A stretch of 64,000 nt of DNA from Actinernus sp. WN-2022 (GCA_030867875.1 JAOWCC010001589.1:89117537-89181536), one strand, 5' to 3'. Positions 47,701 through 57,094 are shown, counted from the first letter of the stretch. The notes: generated by a model from the sequence alone, not told the origin. Translations and numbers: made by a program.

Positions 47701-50700
47701 TGTGTATGCTTCACAACGTTAATACATCTTATCAAGCTCATTAATAATTCATGAAGCAAAAAAACAAAGGAAATCGCTGAGCGATAAGTCAGATCTGTAA
47801 TTCTGATACAGATTTCGTCCTGATTTACATAAACCTTTGCTTCGACTTTTTCGGCCAAAATAAGTCGTATCGGCCAAAACAACTGAAAACATGGCTCTAT
47901 ACATCTAGACGTTTGATAAGTCAGATACAGAATTCGTGTCTGTGCTTACAAACTCTCGCTTTCAGCTCGAGTTTGTAAAACCAATAAAGAACGGCCACTC
48001 GGCGTTTACAGTTTCTAGTGGGAACCCGAGCTAGCTACGCCATGCTGACAGATACAGCCAGGGTTAATGCCCAGCTGTTGACGTGACCTTTATGGCCCTA
48101 GCGGCTTTAGCCTTCCTGTATATGTATTGTATCATGGTAAGTATATCTACAATTTTTCATATTCAGCCGCATCCTACATGCTTCACAGTTTTCATAAAGG
48201 CAAGAATTTAGAAGCTTCCTACCTCTATTTCAAGGTCTTTACATTTTTTCTCAAGTGCCATTAAGTTTTGTTCCATATCTCGCATCTGAAACAAAAAAGA
48301 GGCAATTATACAGCTGCGTGTGTTATGGAGTACAACTACACAAGTGTGTTGAATCAGACGCCCGGCAAATGTGTAACAATGAAAGTTAGACAAATGACAT
48401 TCGTGGTACCTTTTCATCTTGATGTCGTGTGTTTTCCTGTGACACAAAAGGGGAATTAAAAGTCGTATTTAAGTAATGGTTCGTATAAGAACTGGAGCAA
48501 GATCTATTGTTCCGCGGCAATGAATGTGATTTCACTAATCCCACATAGAAAATGGTTCATTTTTTTCTAAAGATATCTCTTGCGGACTAGTGGTATTAAT
48601 GTTCTCAAATTAAAATGCATGACATCGCTCGTTGTGTATATGTTTTTGATTCCGAAACAAATTCAGCCAATAGAAAGACACTAAAACAAAAGCGGAGATA
48701 TTATAACATATTTCAATGTTCCCCACATAGGATTTCTTTCTCTCTTTTTACATAGTTACATTTTGTTCGCTTCAATCATTTTCTTTAAAAAAATATTGTG
48801 AAATCAGAGTTCTTTCCTATTTTTAGGAGGTTTATTTCTGTTTAACCAATGAGATATCAAGTTTCAACAATAGAAACACCTTTGTGCATTCCTGGCCGTT
48901 GAGTGCTCCTGTTCATTACGTGAACCATTACTTAACTGGTAGCAAAACAACGGCAGCAGATAACTTTGATGCGAACAACACAAAATGAATCTGGCGTGCC
49001 GCATTCAAAACAAAATAATGCAGTGAGTCGGGATGGGAGGAGAGGGGAGGGGAGGGGAAAGGATGTGAGAGGATGGAGGGGGAGGTAATCCCTTTGGATA
49101 ACAGAAGGGGAGGGAAGGGGAGACGAGCAGCGAGATGAGATAAACAACGTAGATGAAAAGGATTATTATTGCAGATTCATACATCTTGTGTATCTTTATT
49201 TCGAAATGCTATCCGTTAGACGACTATAATATTAACTTGTGTAGTATCAAAAACTTTGTTTTATCAGGTATTCTTAACAAGCTGCAATTCGCTCAATACT
49301 ACCGGCAACCGTGAAAATACCTGCGGTTCGGCAATGTTACACGCAATGTTGCATCGTGTGTCAACTCTATTGTAAACCAAATGCAGGGAATGTTGCGCGC
49401 AATGTTGCATCGCGTGGCAAACCTATTTTAAAGCAATTGCAGGGAATGTTGTTCACGATGTTGCATCGTGTGTCAACCCTATTATAAACCAATTGCGCAT
49501 GCAGGGAATGTTGCGCGCAATGTTGCATCACGTATCAAACCTATTTTAAACCAATTGCAGGGAATTTTGTCCACAATGTTGCATCGTGTGTCGACCCTAT
49601 TATAAACCAATTGCAGGGAATGTTGCGCGCAATGTTGCATCGTGTGTCAACCCTATTATAAACCAATTGCAGGGAATGTTGCGCGCAATGTTGCATCGTG
49701 TGTCAACCCTATTATAAACCAATTGCAGGGAATGTTGCGCGCAATGTTGCATCGGGTGTCAACCCTATTATAAACCAATTGCAGGGAATGTTGCGCGCAA
49801 TGTTGCATCGTGTGTCAACCCTATTATAAACCAATTGCAGGGAATGTTGCGCGCAATGTTGCATCGCGTGTCCGTACCGTTAAGACCTATATCCTGACAC
49901 GTAAGCTGCTGTGATAATATTTCACTTTCAGGTCATAATCGGCCCCGTGATCTCAAGGCTGTGTTAATGCATGATTACTGATTCACTTACGATTTGCTTC
50001 TGCTGAAGAGTGGTGATGTTGTTTTCTATGAACTGTAGATTGGTCTTCCACGACTCATCTTTTAACTCAGATGAACTCGGGACTACAGTGAGATATATAA
50101 AATAGTTTTAAAGCTAACAATAAGCGACAAGAGAACAACTCTTCGTTTAGCTGCCGCGATCGCCAACTGATGAGAGAAGAAAATAGGTAGAAAAAAGGGA
50201 GCGAAGAAGTAAGGTTAAGGGGATCGCATAGTGCTGCTGTGACACGTGTTTTATGCCCCAGCCGGGGATCCAGGGGTGGTTACGGGGGTGACATGTCACT
50301 CCCCCCTTTTGGGCCAAAAACAAATTCTGTATAAGAATTCGTAAAAATAAAATACATTCGTTCAAATTTTGTAAGAAATTTCGCACCAGAAACTGTACCG
50401 GTCAAAATAGTCACCCCCCTTTTTCAAATCCTGGATCCGCCACTGCACATATATATTACGTCATAAACAGGGGTACCCCCACGGAGTTTTATGGCGCTGC
50501 AAGGGCGGCGGCTTCGTTAATTAAGATGGCAAACTAAAGAGCATTACGATTTGTTTTATGGGGCTGCAGGAGTTGCTTCATTAAGATGGCAAACTAAAGA
50601 ACATTTCGTTTCGTTTTATGGGGCTGCAGGAGTTGCTTCGTTAAAATGGCAAACTAAAGAGCATTTCGTTTCGTTTTATGGGGCTGCAGGAGTTGCTTCA

Positions 50701-52373
50701 TTAAGATGTCAATTAATTAAACTAAACATAATCCAGTTTACATAGTGCATGTTACTTTAGATTATGAACTGACATTAAACCCATATCTCAGTATAAGGTC
50801 TTCGTATGATACCAAATGACACAGCTGCTGCACATGTCCTTTCCAACCCTTACCAGTTACACTGACCAGTAGTTAAAATGCTAAAAATAAGTGGACAGTG
50901 AGTATGCAAGTATTCTCAGGTTTAGACCACGTACTGAGCTTTAGCGGCTTTACTTGACAGCTAAGGCGAAGGCGACTGTTTGTATCAATTTATTGTTATT
51001 GCAATGTTTTTTTCAATTATTTTGATACGCAGGTTTGAAAGCGAAAATAACTAAGTAACTACATCGAAACTACAGCATAGACCAGAAACCGACTGCAAGT
51101 TTACATGGTAACGGCGGCGACGTAGTAAAACTGATTCTTGTAGCGCGAAATGATGTTGTTTGAAAGCACTTTGGACTTTGTTGATGAAACTGCATGGCGA
51201 GTTTAAATTAATAACGGCCATGTTAAACCTTTTTGCCGATTATGGGATTATGCTGGGCTTAGAAAATTCATATTAAAATTCATTGTTTCAATTACACCAG
51301 CTCTACAAAGTGTTCAGTGCTGATGAAAAGTGATTCGTTGGCTTAGTTTAGTTAATTAGTAAAAGCAACCGACTTCAAAAGACTGAATACTATTTAAAGC
51401 CAATCACACTAACATGTTATTTTTTAATTTCCTGTAAATTTTCATTTCACTTGAATGACTAATCATCGAGGTAAAATAACGAGTAGAAAAGAAAGATTTG
51501 AAAAAGCAAGGAACAACGGACGAGCTAGAAGTACCGAATCTGCCATTCACTTTGGATGTGATCTAATCAGCAATAGTAATAAAGGATACAACAGATGATC
51601 AATGAACGGAATGTTCAGAGTAACGGGGATACGACCAATAGATCTAGAGTACTCCACTCGTACTAGTAACATGATCGCTTAGCTTAGCGTGCATTGCTCG
51701 CTGTCCACGTTCGACTGAGCTTGGTCAGTTCACCCGATCCGTATTACCAAACCCATCCCCACTTCCCAGGGGATAGTTTATAGTCTGGGTCAGCTCCGAG
51801 CGGCCTCTCGATAAACGTTTTCGCCAAACACTGGTCTCTGTCGTTGATATACATTGTACTTTTATAAGGAATGTAACCAAAAATTGAAAGTCTAACTGAT
51901 GCACTTATGAAATAAAACCGCCTACCTTGCCTACCTTGTCTACAGCTACCTGTAACTTGTCCAGTAATGAGTAGAATAGACAGCAAAAGCGATCCTAAAG
52001 AAATGAGGCTTACAATGCCTAAGACGATCGAAATGTTCCGTTTCATGTTTGCGAGCTGTGCCATCTTAACATCATCTGAACCTGACCCCTGCACGGTCCA
52101 CGCGCTCTTCACCGGCTTCACCTCAAGTTTTGACTGTAACTTGCCATTGTTCATTACTGAAGTAGATCTGTCGTCACTACCAAGTGGTTCCTTCAAATTT
52201 GTAAATGCGGGGTTCACTACCATAACCCCAGTGGTTGTCGACGCATTGGACGGAACGCTCCGGACATTTTGATACCTAGGCTTTGATTTACCGCGAGTGT
52301 CTGCCAAAGGTCGTCCAAGTTTGGAATGGTGTCCGGCTGGAAACACTTTCTTGTTACCTTTATAATCGGCCAT
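38575..52373 (-). CDS. Transmembrane short-chain collagen C4-like protein, seven exons
   Basis: Predicted 418 residues from exons 52373-51935, 50082-49991, 48285-48223, 47582-47487, 46326-46240, 46029-45739 and 38763-38575. Every junction has GT/AG sites and matching phase. Order of parts: basic, Ser-rich cytoplasmic tail (1-113); signal-anchor helix ISIVLGIVSLISLGSLLLSI (about 114-137); a Cys next to the membrane; a coiled-coil stalk with NIT and NST glycosylation sites; 19 Gly-X-Y triplets; a C-terminal domain with TCSTN and CYLHYWNCP motifs. This matches the short-chain collagen C4-like family known from cnidarians and sponges, here as a type II membrane protein that should trimerise. Whether it is shed or acts as a matrix or surface receptor is unknown. 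The introns are unusually rich in tandem repeats. Confidence 0.85.
38808..38880 (+). repeat. 31-bp minisatellite, detached left part
   Basis: About two copies of the unit TAGTCAGTGGTATGGATATG + TTATTACATGA end abruptly at 38880. The main array of the same unit starts at 40458, beyond a 1.58-kb unrelated block. Confidence 0.9.
38881..40457. other. 1.58-kb block interrupting the minisatellite
   Basis: It contains a tandem duplication of about 462 bp (39139-39600 and 39601-about 40038, starting GCGAACATTTGCATAAT and GCAAACATTTGCATAAT), each copy with an ATGGCTGATTTGC start that opens only a short frame. Then come 40039-40263, unremarkable, and a hairpin at 40264-40457. The last copy-like unit to the right starts ACATAGTCAGTGG, missing two or three bases compared with the normal unit. 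Confidence 0.7.
40264..40457. mobile_element. Hairpin element ending at the minisatellite boundary
   Basis: AAGGGTTAGAGACT at the left pairs with AGTCTCTAACCCTT at the right end. CTTTATCG/CGATAAAG and GACTGTACGATGAAC/GTTCATCGTACAGTC follow inward, and the tip is CTGCATTCGGCCTTCGGCCT. About 194 bp, nearly all paired. Confidence 0.8.
40458..43055 (+). repeat. 31-bp minisatellite, about 84 copies
   Basis: The unit ATGATAGTCAGTGGTATGGA + TATGTTATTAC repeats head to tail for about 2.6 kb, nearly identical. Variants are clustered: a 2-bp insertion at about 41671, TTATTGCATG/GGATGTG forms at about 42068-42320, and GTTAGTACATG forms at about 42839-42970. It lies wholly in the last intron of the collagen gene. 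Array length in an assembly may be compressed. Confidence 0.95.
43060..44230. other. Intron 6 sequence with repeat-like segments
   Basis: No exon is visible between the minisatellite and 45739. Segments such as TCCGAGAGTTTTTCTCCG, continuing AATTCTCCGGTTTTCC (about 44110-44145), look like motifs repeated widely in marine invertebrate genomes. I cannot assign a family. Minus-strand frames at 43569-43778 and 44025-44255 are not supported. Confidence 0.4.
44232..44505 (-). mobile_element. tRNA-derived SINE, antisense
   Basis: Reading the minus strand: AGCCGGTTAGCTCAGTGC (A box) at about 44505, then two B-box-like words (GGTTCAAACC twice, about 20 bp apart), a GTAAAGAGAGGGTCACGTG body and an AT-rich tail. 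The doubled B box suggests a small internal duplication. Confidence 0.7.
44860..45710. repeat. Dispersed repeat R2, copy 2
   Basis: It shares blocks with 16805-17830, some inverted (see that copy). It includes (TTA)n at about 45288-45311, and CGGGAATTCCACGTTAAAT near 45617 paired with ATTTAACGTGGCATTACCGAG-like sequence at about 45670, giving a terminal hairpin. Confidence 0.6.
45739..46029 (-). CDS. Collagen gene exon 6: Gly-X-Y domain and start of the end domain
   Basis: A phase 0 exon after TTCTATATCAG. IIGVSKMA leads into 19 uninterrupted Gly-X-Y triplets beginning GPVGPRGFNGSQGPVGPR and ending GPTGPQGTGG. The end domain starts NFSLCEYKLTTSVPVTPGSS and reaches DVILPEPS at a GTAAGA donor. 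Repeats this short are normal for the C4-like group; N-glycosylation is possible at NFS. Confidence 0.9.
46240..46326 (-). CDS. Collagen gene exon 5: stalk
   Basis: An 87-bp phase 0 exon after TAATGTTTTACAG, with donor GTAAAT. It reads VNSTTAQLQEADLTLHGAVK then NMNSTLTYK, with two N-glycosylation sites and heptad spacing. Confidence 0.8.
46430..46925 (+). repeat. About 60-bp tandem repeat, about eight copies, intron 4
   Basis: The unit carries TGCTCGATATAATGTTAATG, then AGGATTCAGTTTAATCATTG, then CACTGTTTCTCTAT. Spacer length varies with an optional TAACACCATCC. Frames pass through as MLDIMLMVGFSLIIAL repeats; this is not a gene. Confidence 0.9.
46962..47990 (+). repeat. Dispersed repeat R1, copy 2, surrounding collagen exon 4
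   Basis: It matches copy 1 at TCTGATTGGTCAATAACGAA, TCGCATGAACTGCCCGTGCT, CACTGAGCGATATTTTGAAA and GTTCATGCGATTTCCTCTAC. After 242 bp containing exon 4 it continues at 47728 with CTTATCAAGCTCATTAATAA and CTGATACAGATTTCGTCCTG. A further 260 bp between 47010 and 47290 is absent from copy 1. Confidence 0.75.
47487..47582 (-). CDS. Collagen gene exon 4: stalk, lying inside repeat R1
   Basis: A 96-bp phase 0 exon after CTTTTAATTGCAG, with donor GTAAGT. It reads AQAKSDALLTIINSTNKWRS then DVTATLQALASM, with one N-glycosylation site (NST). The donor GT is the last part of repeat R1 sequence (CCTCTACTTAC on the plus strand), and R1 resumes at 47728. Confidence 0.8.
48223..48285 (-). CDS. Collagen gene exon 3: stalk coiled coil
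   Basis: A 63-bp exon after TTTTTTGTTTCAG, with donor GTAGGA. It encodes MRDMEQNLMALEKKCKDLEI plus E, a clear heptad coiled coil with one Cys that could cross-link chains. Confidence 0.8.
49020..49135 (+). repeat. G-rich polypurine segment, intron 2
   Basis: Runs such as GGAGAGGGGAGGGGAGGGGA and AAGGGGAGGGAAGGGGAG give many spaced G3-G4 runs that could fold into G-quadruplexes on the plus strand, which is the template strand for the collagen gene. Confidence 0.6.
49310..49870 (+). repeat. 56-bp tandem repeat, about ten copies, intron 2
   Basis: The unit GTTGCGCGCAATGTTGCATC + GTGTGTCAACCCTATTATAA + ACCAATTGCAGGGAAT repeats from about 49310. The left copies are diverged and the central copies (49615-49850) are nearly identical, as expected from unequal exchange. 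Confidence 0.95.
49991..50082 (-). CDS. Collagen gene exon 2: stalk coiled coil
   Basis: Acceptor TCACTGTAG, donor GTAAGT. It accepts phase 1 and reads PSSSELKDESWKTNLQFIEN then NITTLQQKQI, with one N-glycosylation site (NIT) and heptad-like spacing. It ends in phase 0. Confidence 0.8.
50510..50715 (+). repeat. 60-bp tandem repeat, 3.5 copies, intron 1
   Basis: The unit TTTTATGGGGCTGCAGGAGT + TGCTTCATTAAGATGGCAAA + CTAAAGAACATTTCGTTTCG. The unit length is a multiple of three, which keeps a frame open (FYGAAGVASLRWQTKEHFVS); not supported as coding. Confidence 0.9.
50730..51730. other. Intron 1 sequence, no supported feature
   Basis: Non-coding, between exons 1 and 2 of the collagen gene. 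No repeat or inverted repeat is convincing. Confidence 0.45.
51935..52373 (-). CDS. Collagen gene exon 1: cytoplasmic tail and membrane anchor
   Basis: The ATG at 52373 sits in ACAAAATGGCC, a good initiation context, and gives MADYKGNKKVFPAGHHSKLG. A longer frame upstream lacks an ATG. The tail is followed by KRNISIVLGIVSLISLGSLL, a single membrane helix preceded by basic residues, and then VTGSCRQ. Donors exist after 51935 (CAAG/GTAGGC) and after 51926 (CAAG/GTAGGC again). Both leave phase 1 and differ by three residues (GRQ). Confidence 0.85.
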
Positions 52374-52814
52374 TTTGTATTTCAAGATTACTTAAAAAGC
52401 AGCATGATCAAGAATTTCATGCTTTATATCTTAGACTGAAATTAATGAACAAAGCTACAAATGTAAAGCTTAACTGAGAATGTCACAGGATCAACAATTT
52501 CGTAAGTTGGCGGTGCGACGATCACGTGGTCCATAATCATCCACATAGTGCTTCAGTAATTCTTTGCTTTAAATCCAACGACTAACCGCTGAATACACTG
52601 AATAGTAAACTGAAGACCATCAACATAACACAAACATTGACGATATGCATGGAATATAAAGTCAAATCATTATTAAAACGTTTAATGAATACAGAAAGTA
52701 AACACTTTGTCTGAGGACAGAAATTTCAGTCTGACGTTTTTGGTGTAAAATGATTTTAAATTACTGAACATTACAATATGTGACCTGCATATATGCTTGA
52801 GTAACAAACTCACA

Positions 52815-52930
52815 CGACGATTCCACGGCTAACTGATCGCATCCCACGGCTAACTGATCGCATCCCAAGGCTACCTGATCGCATTCCACGGCTAACTGAT
52901 CGCATCCCACGGCTAACTGATCGTATTGCC
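52815..52930 (+). repeat. 21-bp tandem repeat, five copies, upstream of the collagen gene
   Basis: CCACGGCTAACTGATCGCAT + C repeats five times with small changes, about 450 bp upstream of the ATG. It contains a GATCGCAT core; any promoter role is speculation. Confidence 0.9.
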
Positions 52931-52999
52931 CATTCAGTAGCGTTAGAATCTCCTTGGACTGACACATTCGTGATATGGGGGTCCCAGCCAATGCAAATT

Positions 53000-53790
53000 T
53001 GTAATCGTTTATTAGTTATAAAGTAGCTCGTTATAGACTGAAAACTAATAAAATTCCATCCCACATGGGAAGAGATCGAGTCAACTACAAGTACAGATAT
53101 CATGTTTTCTGGTTTAGTGCGCGAGCTCTTGGTACCTTCATGCACCCTCCACTTATTTTGCCTCTTTTAATTCTTCTTTAAGTATTTACATAGTGGAAAT
53201 AAAAACCTTTGAACCGATGTATGTTTACGGGGCGATTGTTGTAACTGCATTCTTCTGTTTCGGCTCTAGGATATGAAAAACTAATTAAAGTGAACTAATC
53301 GTACTGATCTGTGGGATGGCTACATCTTATGTCATTAGATGAATGCTTCATTGATGCTGAACTGTACTTCAGCGTCATGTTTATGAAAATGCCTTTGTAA
53401 TTCCGCCATGTTGACGATCACAAGGGTTAATAAGTTGCTGGTTTACATAAATTTCTACTTCGACAACATGTTGGTTTTGATAATGTGACTACACTGTACT
53501 AGTCTTCATACTGCCTTCTCAATAAACATGCAGATTAATATATATACAGAAGTTTGGATTTATAGTTACTATAGTCCTTTAGACTTAACGTACATACTTA
53601 TCGAAAATATACTTTTTCAAGTCATCGAAAATCGGTGATTTCAACATAAGATAGAGGAGTATATTGAAGGTCGTGCAGACTGAAAAATATACAGATGGGA
53701 ACTGTTTTGTCGTGTTTTGCTACTGTTTATATATTGTTCCTTATTTTTTTTCAAGAACAGTTGCTCAATCATTTCAACATAAGATGGAAC
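53000..53790. other. No supported feature
   Basis: Non-coding sequence upstream of the collagen gene. No clear promoter element or exon. Confidence 0.4.
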
Positions 53791-53796
53791 AACAAA

Positions 53797-53880
53797 CCAA
53801 TAGCGATCTAATATTATCATCAACACTGACCAATAGTGATCTAATATTATCATCAACAAACCAATAGCGATCTAATATTC
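53797..53880 (+). repeat. About 30-bp tandem repeat, three copies
   Basis: CAATAGCGATCTAATATTAT + CATCAACA repeats three times with 2-4 bp differences between copies. Confidence 0.85.
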
Positions 53881-54936
53881 CATATTACACTCACGGTTAC
53901 AGTTATTATTTTCTGATAATTCAAATTTATAACACATTATTATGAGAACCATTATTTTTTTACGACACCTATTTCAAACGTCATGTGTTTAAAAATAAAT
54001 AAAAGGTACATCGTAGAAAACAAACACTGAGTCCTAGTAATTTTGCTATTAAGCGCCTCTCCCCGGGGCGCTTATTCGAACAAATACGGTACTTACGAGA
54101 TAAAACATTAAATCAGTGGTTTTAATGTAGAAAGGCGTGGTATTTGTGGCTTGGAGAGGGGTACATTTCACTCATAGTTTCACCTCATGCACCGTTTGAG
54201 TCTTTTCCGGTCTATGTCTACAAGGCACGCGAACCAGACTGATGATGCTCTTTAGAAGACTGGGGCACTAAAATATTCCAGGCCCGCTAAACTATACTAA
54301 TAGCGTATTTAGTGCTGGTAACATCTGCTATTTCCTTCAAATATCCTGGGCTGCTTCAGAATTATACGACTTCACTCGCGCCGACAAATCACGTTTGAGG
54401 ATCAAATAAATTGATAATGGCTCGGAAATGAGCCAAATGCCTTACTGACGGGTCTAAAGAGTTCATCTCAACTACGGTTTGATTGTGGGATCCAGCGAAC
54501 GGTAAGATATATCAGTTTAAGGTAACCACCACAGTTATTAGCTGTCAGACAGACAAATAGTGAAGAATAACACCAAAGAGCTTTATATTTAATTTGGGAA
54601 ACAGAAGAGAAATAATCATGTCTCGTGTGTTACTGACCGCAGTGAAACACGGGCCAAATTGATTTCATTGCATTGGTGAAATGAAAGATAAAACTTTAGT
54701 GTTAGCAAGATTTCTACACGGACTAGCTATAGTCAGTAGCTAGTTACAAGATATTTCAACTGAAGCGTGTTTAATACCGGGGTTTAATAGGAATGCTAGG
54801 ATTTCTTACTCAACCCATCCCCAGACTTTACGTTCGGTTTCGTGATCGCCGAACTGACGTGATGCCGTAATTAATGGCTTATAGGACTTTCAGTCAATAT
54901 TTAATTAATCTTTATATATCAACGTTTAGTCCTTAA

Positions 54937-55663
54937 AGGGATACCCGAGTGAAAAACACATTGGGGCTCAAAAGAATCTTCAACATGTTCTTTGTTCAGA
55001 AAATGTATTAAAATTTGATCAAAGGTTTTTAGTATTAAGAACGAGCACCTCAAAGTTGGCCCCACGAAGACATGGGCGCCGCCATCTTTGTTTGCATTTA
55101 CGGAAGTGACGTCACTTCGTCCCACCAGCGTATCGCGGCTACTTGTCTTTGTATGATTTTCACACGCTCGGAATTAAAGTGGATATATTTTCATCGAGAT
55201 TGCAGAGGAATTCTTACAGAAACCGGAATTATGATGAAGACGACATTATGAGAAAAGTTCAGAAGACTGGGAGGAGGAAGAAAAGCATTGGGAAGGCGAG
55301 AAATTATCAGACGAACAATAAGGTCTCGTAACTGCCATTTAATAACAGCAAAACAACATGGCTTAAAAGACTCGAGTGACTTCTGAATAAGTATAAGAAC
55401 TACAATGTATGTGAGGTACAGTTAAGGCGTTTATCATCCTAAAAACACCTAATAAGTGAGAGAGTAGAACGCTGGTGGGACGAAGTGACGTCACTTCCGT
55501 AAATGCAAACAAAGATGGCGGCGCCCATGTCTTCGTGGGGCCAAATTTGAGGTGCTCGTTCTTAATACTAAAAACCTTTGATCAAATTTTAATACATTTT
55601 CTGAACAAAGAACATGTTGAAGATTCTTTTGAGCCCCAATGTGTTTTTCACTCGGGTATCCCT
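54937..55663. mobile_element. TTAA-flanked MITE with 195-bp inverted arms
   Basis: The ends AGGGATACCCGAG and CTCGGGTATCCCT are flanked by TTAA (54933-54936 and 55664-55667). The arms 54937-55132 and 55469-55663 are almost identical inverted copies, each carrying GGAAGTGACGTCACTTC. Because the arms match, frames starting MGRSDVTSVNANKDGG appear on both strands; they are not genes. The unique centre (55133-55468) contains a short frame with RKVQKTGRRKKSIGKA. The high arm identity suggests recent mobility. Confidence 0.85.
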
Positions 55664-55772
55664 TTAACTGTTTTACCGTATAACACGCTAAATGTTTCGT
55701 TTCCCATCGCCCGATTGACCCAATTTTCTTGGAAAAGTACAAAAAAAATTACAAAGCTTAAACACCGACCCA

Positions 55773-55795
55773 TTTTTTTTTTTTTTTTTTTTTTT
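55773..55795 (+). repeat. Poly-T tract of 23 bases
   Basis: An uninterrupted T run. It may be the tail of an antisense retroposon, but no element is recognisable beside it. Confidence 0.9.
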
Positions 55796-56052
55796 AATGA
55801 TTGAATGAAATTATTTTAAATAAACACCTCTTTTCCGAGCTATCTATGATTAGTTTCTTGCCTTTCTTGTGCAAATTGACAACTGGTAGAGGAAAAACGC
55901 GAGTCTTCAAGCCGACTTGGTTCCAGATCCCCTTTTTTTCGACCGACCGACCCCGCATGATCACGACCCACCATCACGAGAGACAGGCCGATGAGAAACG
56001 AAACATTTTATTGGGATGGCCTAAATAAAGTACCTTACGAAATCAGAGTTCC

Positions 56053-57094
56053 CACGCCGGGCACAAATGATCGTAAAAACGGCGGGTTTTATATATATTT
56101 AAAAGTTTTCGACATAGAAGAATGAATTTTGGTAGGTGTATAAAGCAGTGTAAACAAAACAAAGTCTGATAAGTTATGCTAATATAGCCATCATTATGAC
56201 GTCACAATGACGTCATATATCATTTTCTAATAGGTTTCTTATAAATTTTTATTACCTCTAAAAACGTTTTATTATATCTTTTTAAAATCTCTTGTTCATG
56301 AGAATGAAATAATCGAAAACCCGTTCTCGATCGGTTGGAGTAAACGAAAGTTATTAAAGTTTGAATTTTGGTAATTTTCCCGCCAAAATATGGCGGGAAA
56401 TAAATAGTATAAAACCATTTATAAAAATGTCGCTTGTTTTAACTTTTACAGTTTGAAATAATGGTACATCATATTTTGCACAGTAATAGAGCTATTTAGT
56501 AATAACAACGTGTTCTTTTTAGAATTTTGATTTTTTTAGTATAACAGCTTAGAATTGAAGCCCCATTTTTTGTATACGTCATTATGACGTCATAAATATA
56601 TTTTTGTACCCTCAGAAAATAGCCAGTTCAATGTTTTTGGAATTTTATCGATGAAATGCATTTAGCTAATACTTACAAGTCATAGTATTCTCTTTAATAA
56701 TATTTTTATAGTCGGCAATCTGATTTAAGGTTGAAGTATGACGTCACTAATAATGACGTCATAAAAACAGTAAATCGTCCATAACTTTAAATATATTTAT
56801 CGTAGAAAGTTCAAATTTTCGGCAAATTAATATACTTGATAAAAGCTTTCTGATGACGTAATATTTTTGAAACGTGTTTTAAAGGTTAATTTTCACCAAA
56901 AAAGTAGGTATCCCTTATGACGTCACAACAACGTCACAATACAGAAACGATTGTCCCGAAAAATGTAGTCTTACTTTGTTACCAACCTGCCAACATTTCG
57001 TCAAATTTAGAGTAGAAGTAAGGAAATGGCGTTACTTTTACGTTTTATGTTACACTCAACCCCGCCGTTTTTACGGTTATTCGTGCCCGGCGTG
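56053..57094. mobile_element. TIR element with six TGACGTCA sites
   Basis: CACGCCGGGCACAAATGATC then GTAAAAACGGCGGG at the left pairs with the right end CCCGCCGTTTTTACGG ... GTGCCCGGCGTG. A 3-bp TCC flank is present on both sides. The AT-rich body has six exact TGACGTCA palindromes, in pairs or singly near 56197, 56207, 56574, 56739, 56753 and 56918. That is the consensus for CREB/ATF-type bZIP proteins. No transposase. Confidence 0.75.

Noticed and set aside
48091..48140. A signal-peptide-like first exon on the plus strand (ATGGCCCTAGCGGCTTTAGC followed by a GTAAGT donor)
   Set aside because: Attractive start and donor, but it lies in an intron of the collagen gene on the opposite strand and no downstream exon was found.
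54919..55804. Two related genes encoding MGRSDVTSVNANKDGG proteins on opposite strands
   Set aside because: Both frames lie in the inverted arms of a TTAA-flanked MITE and mirror each other.
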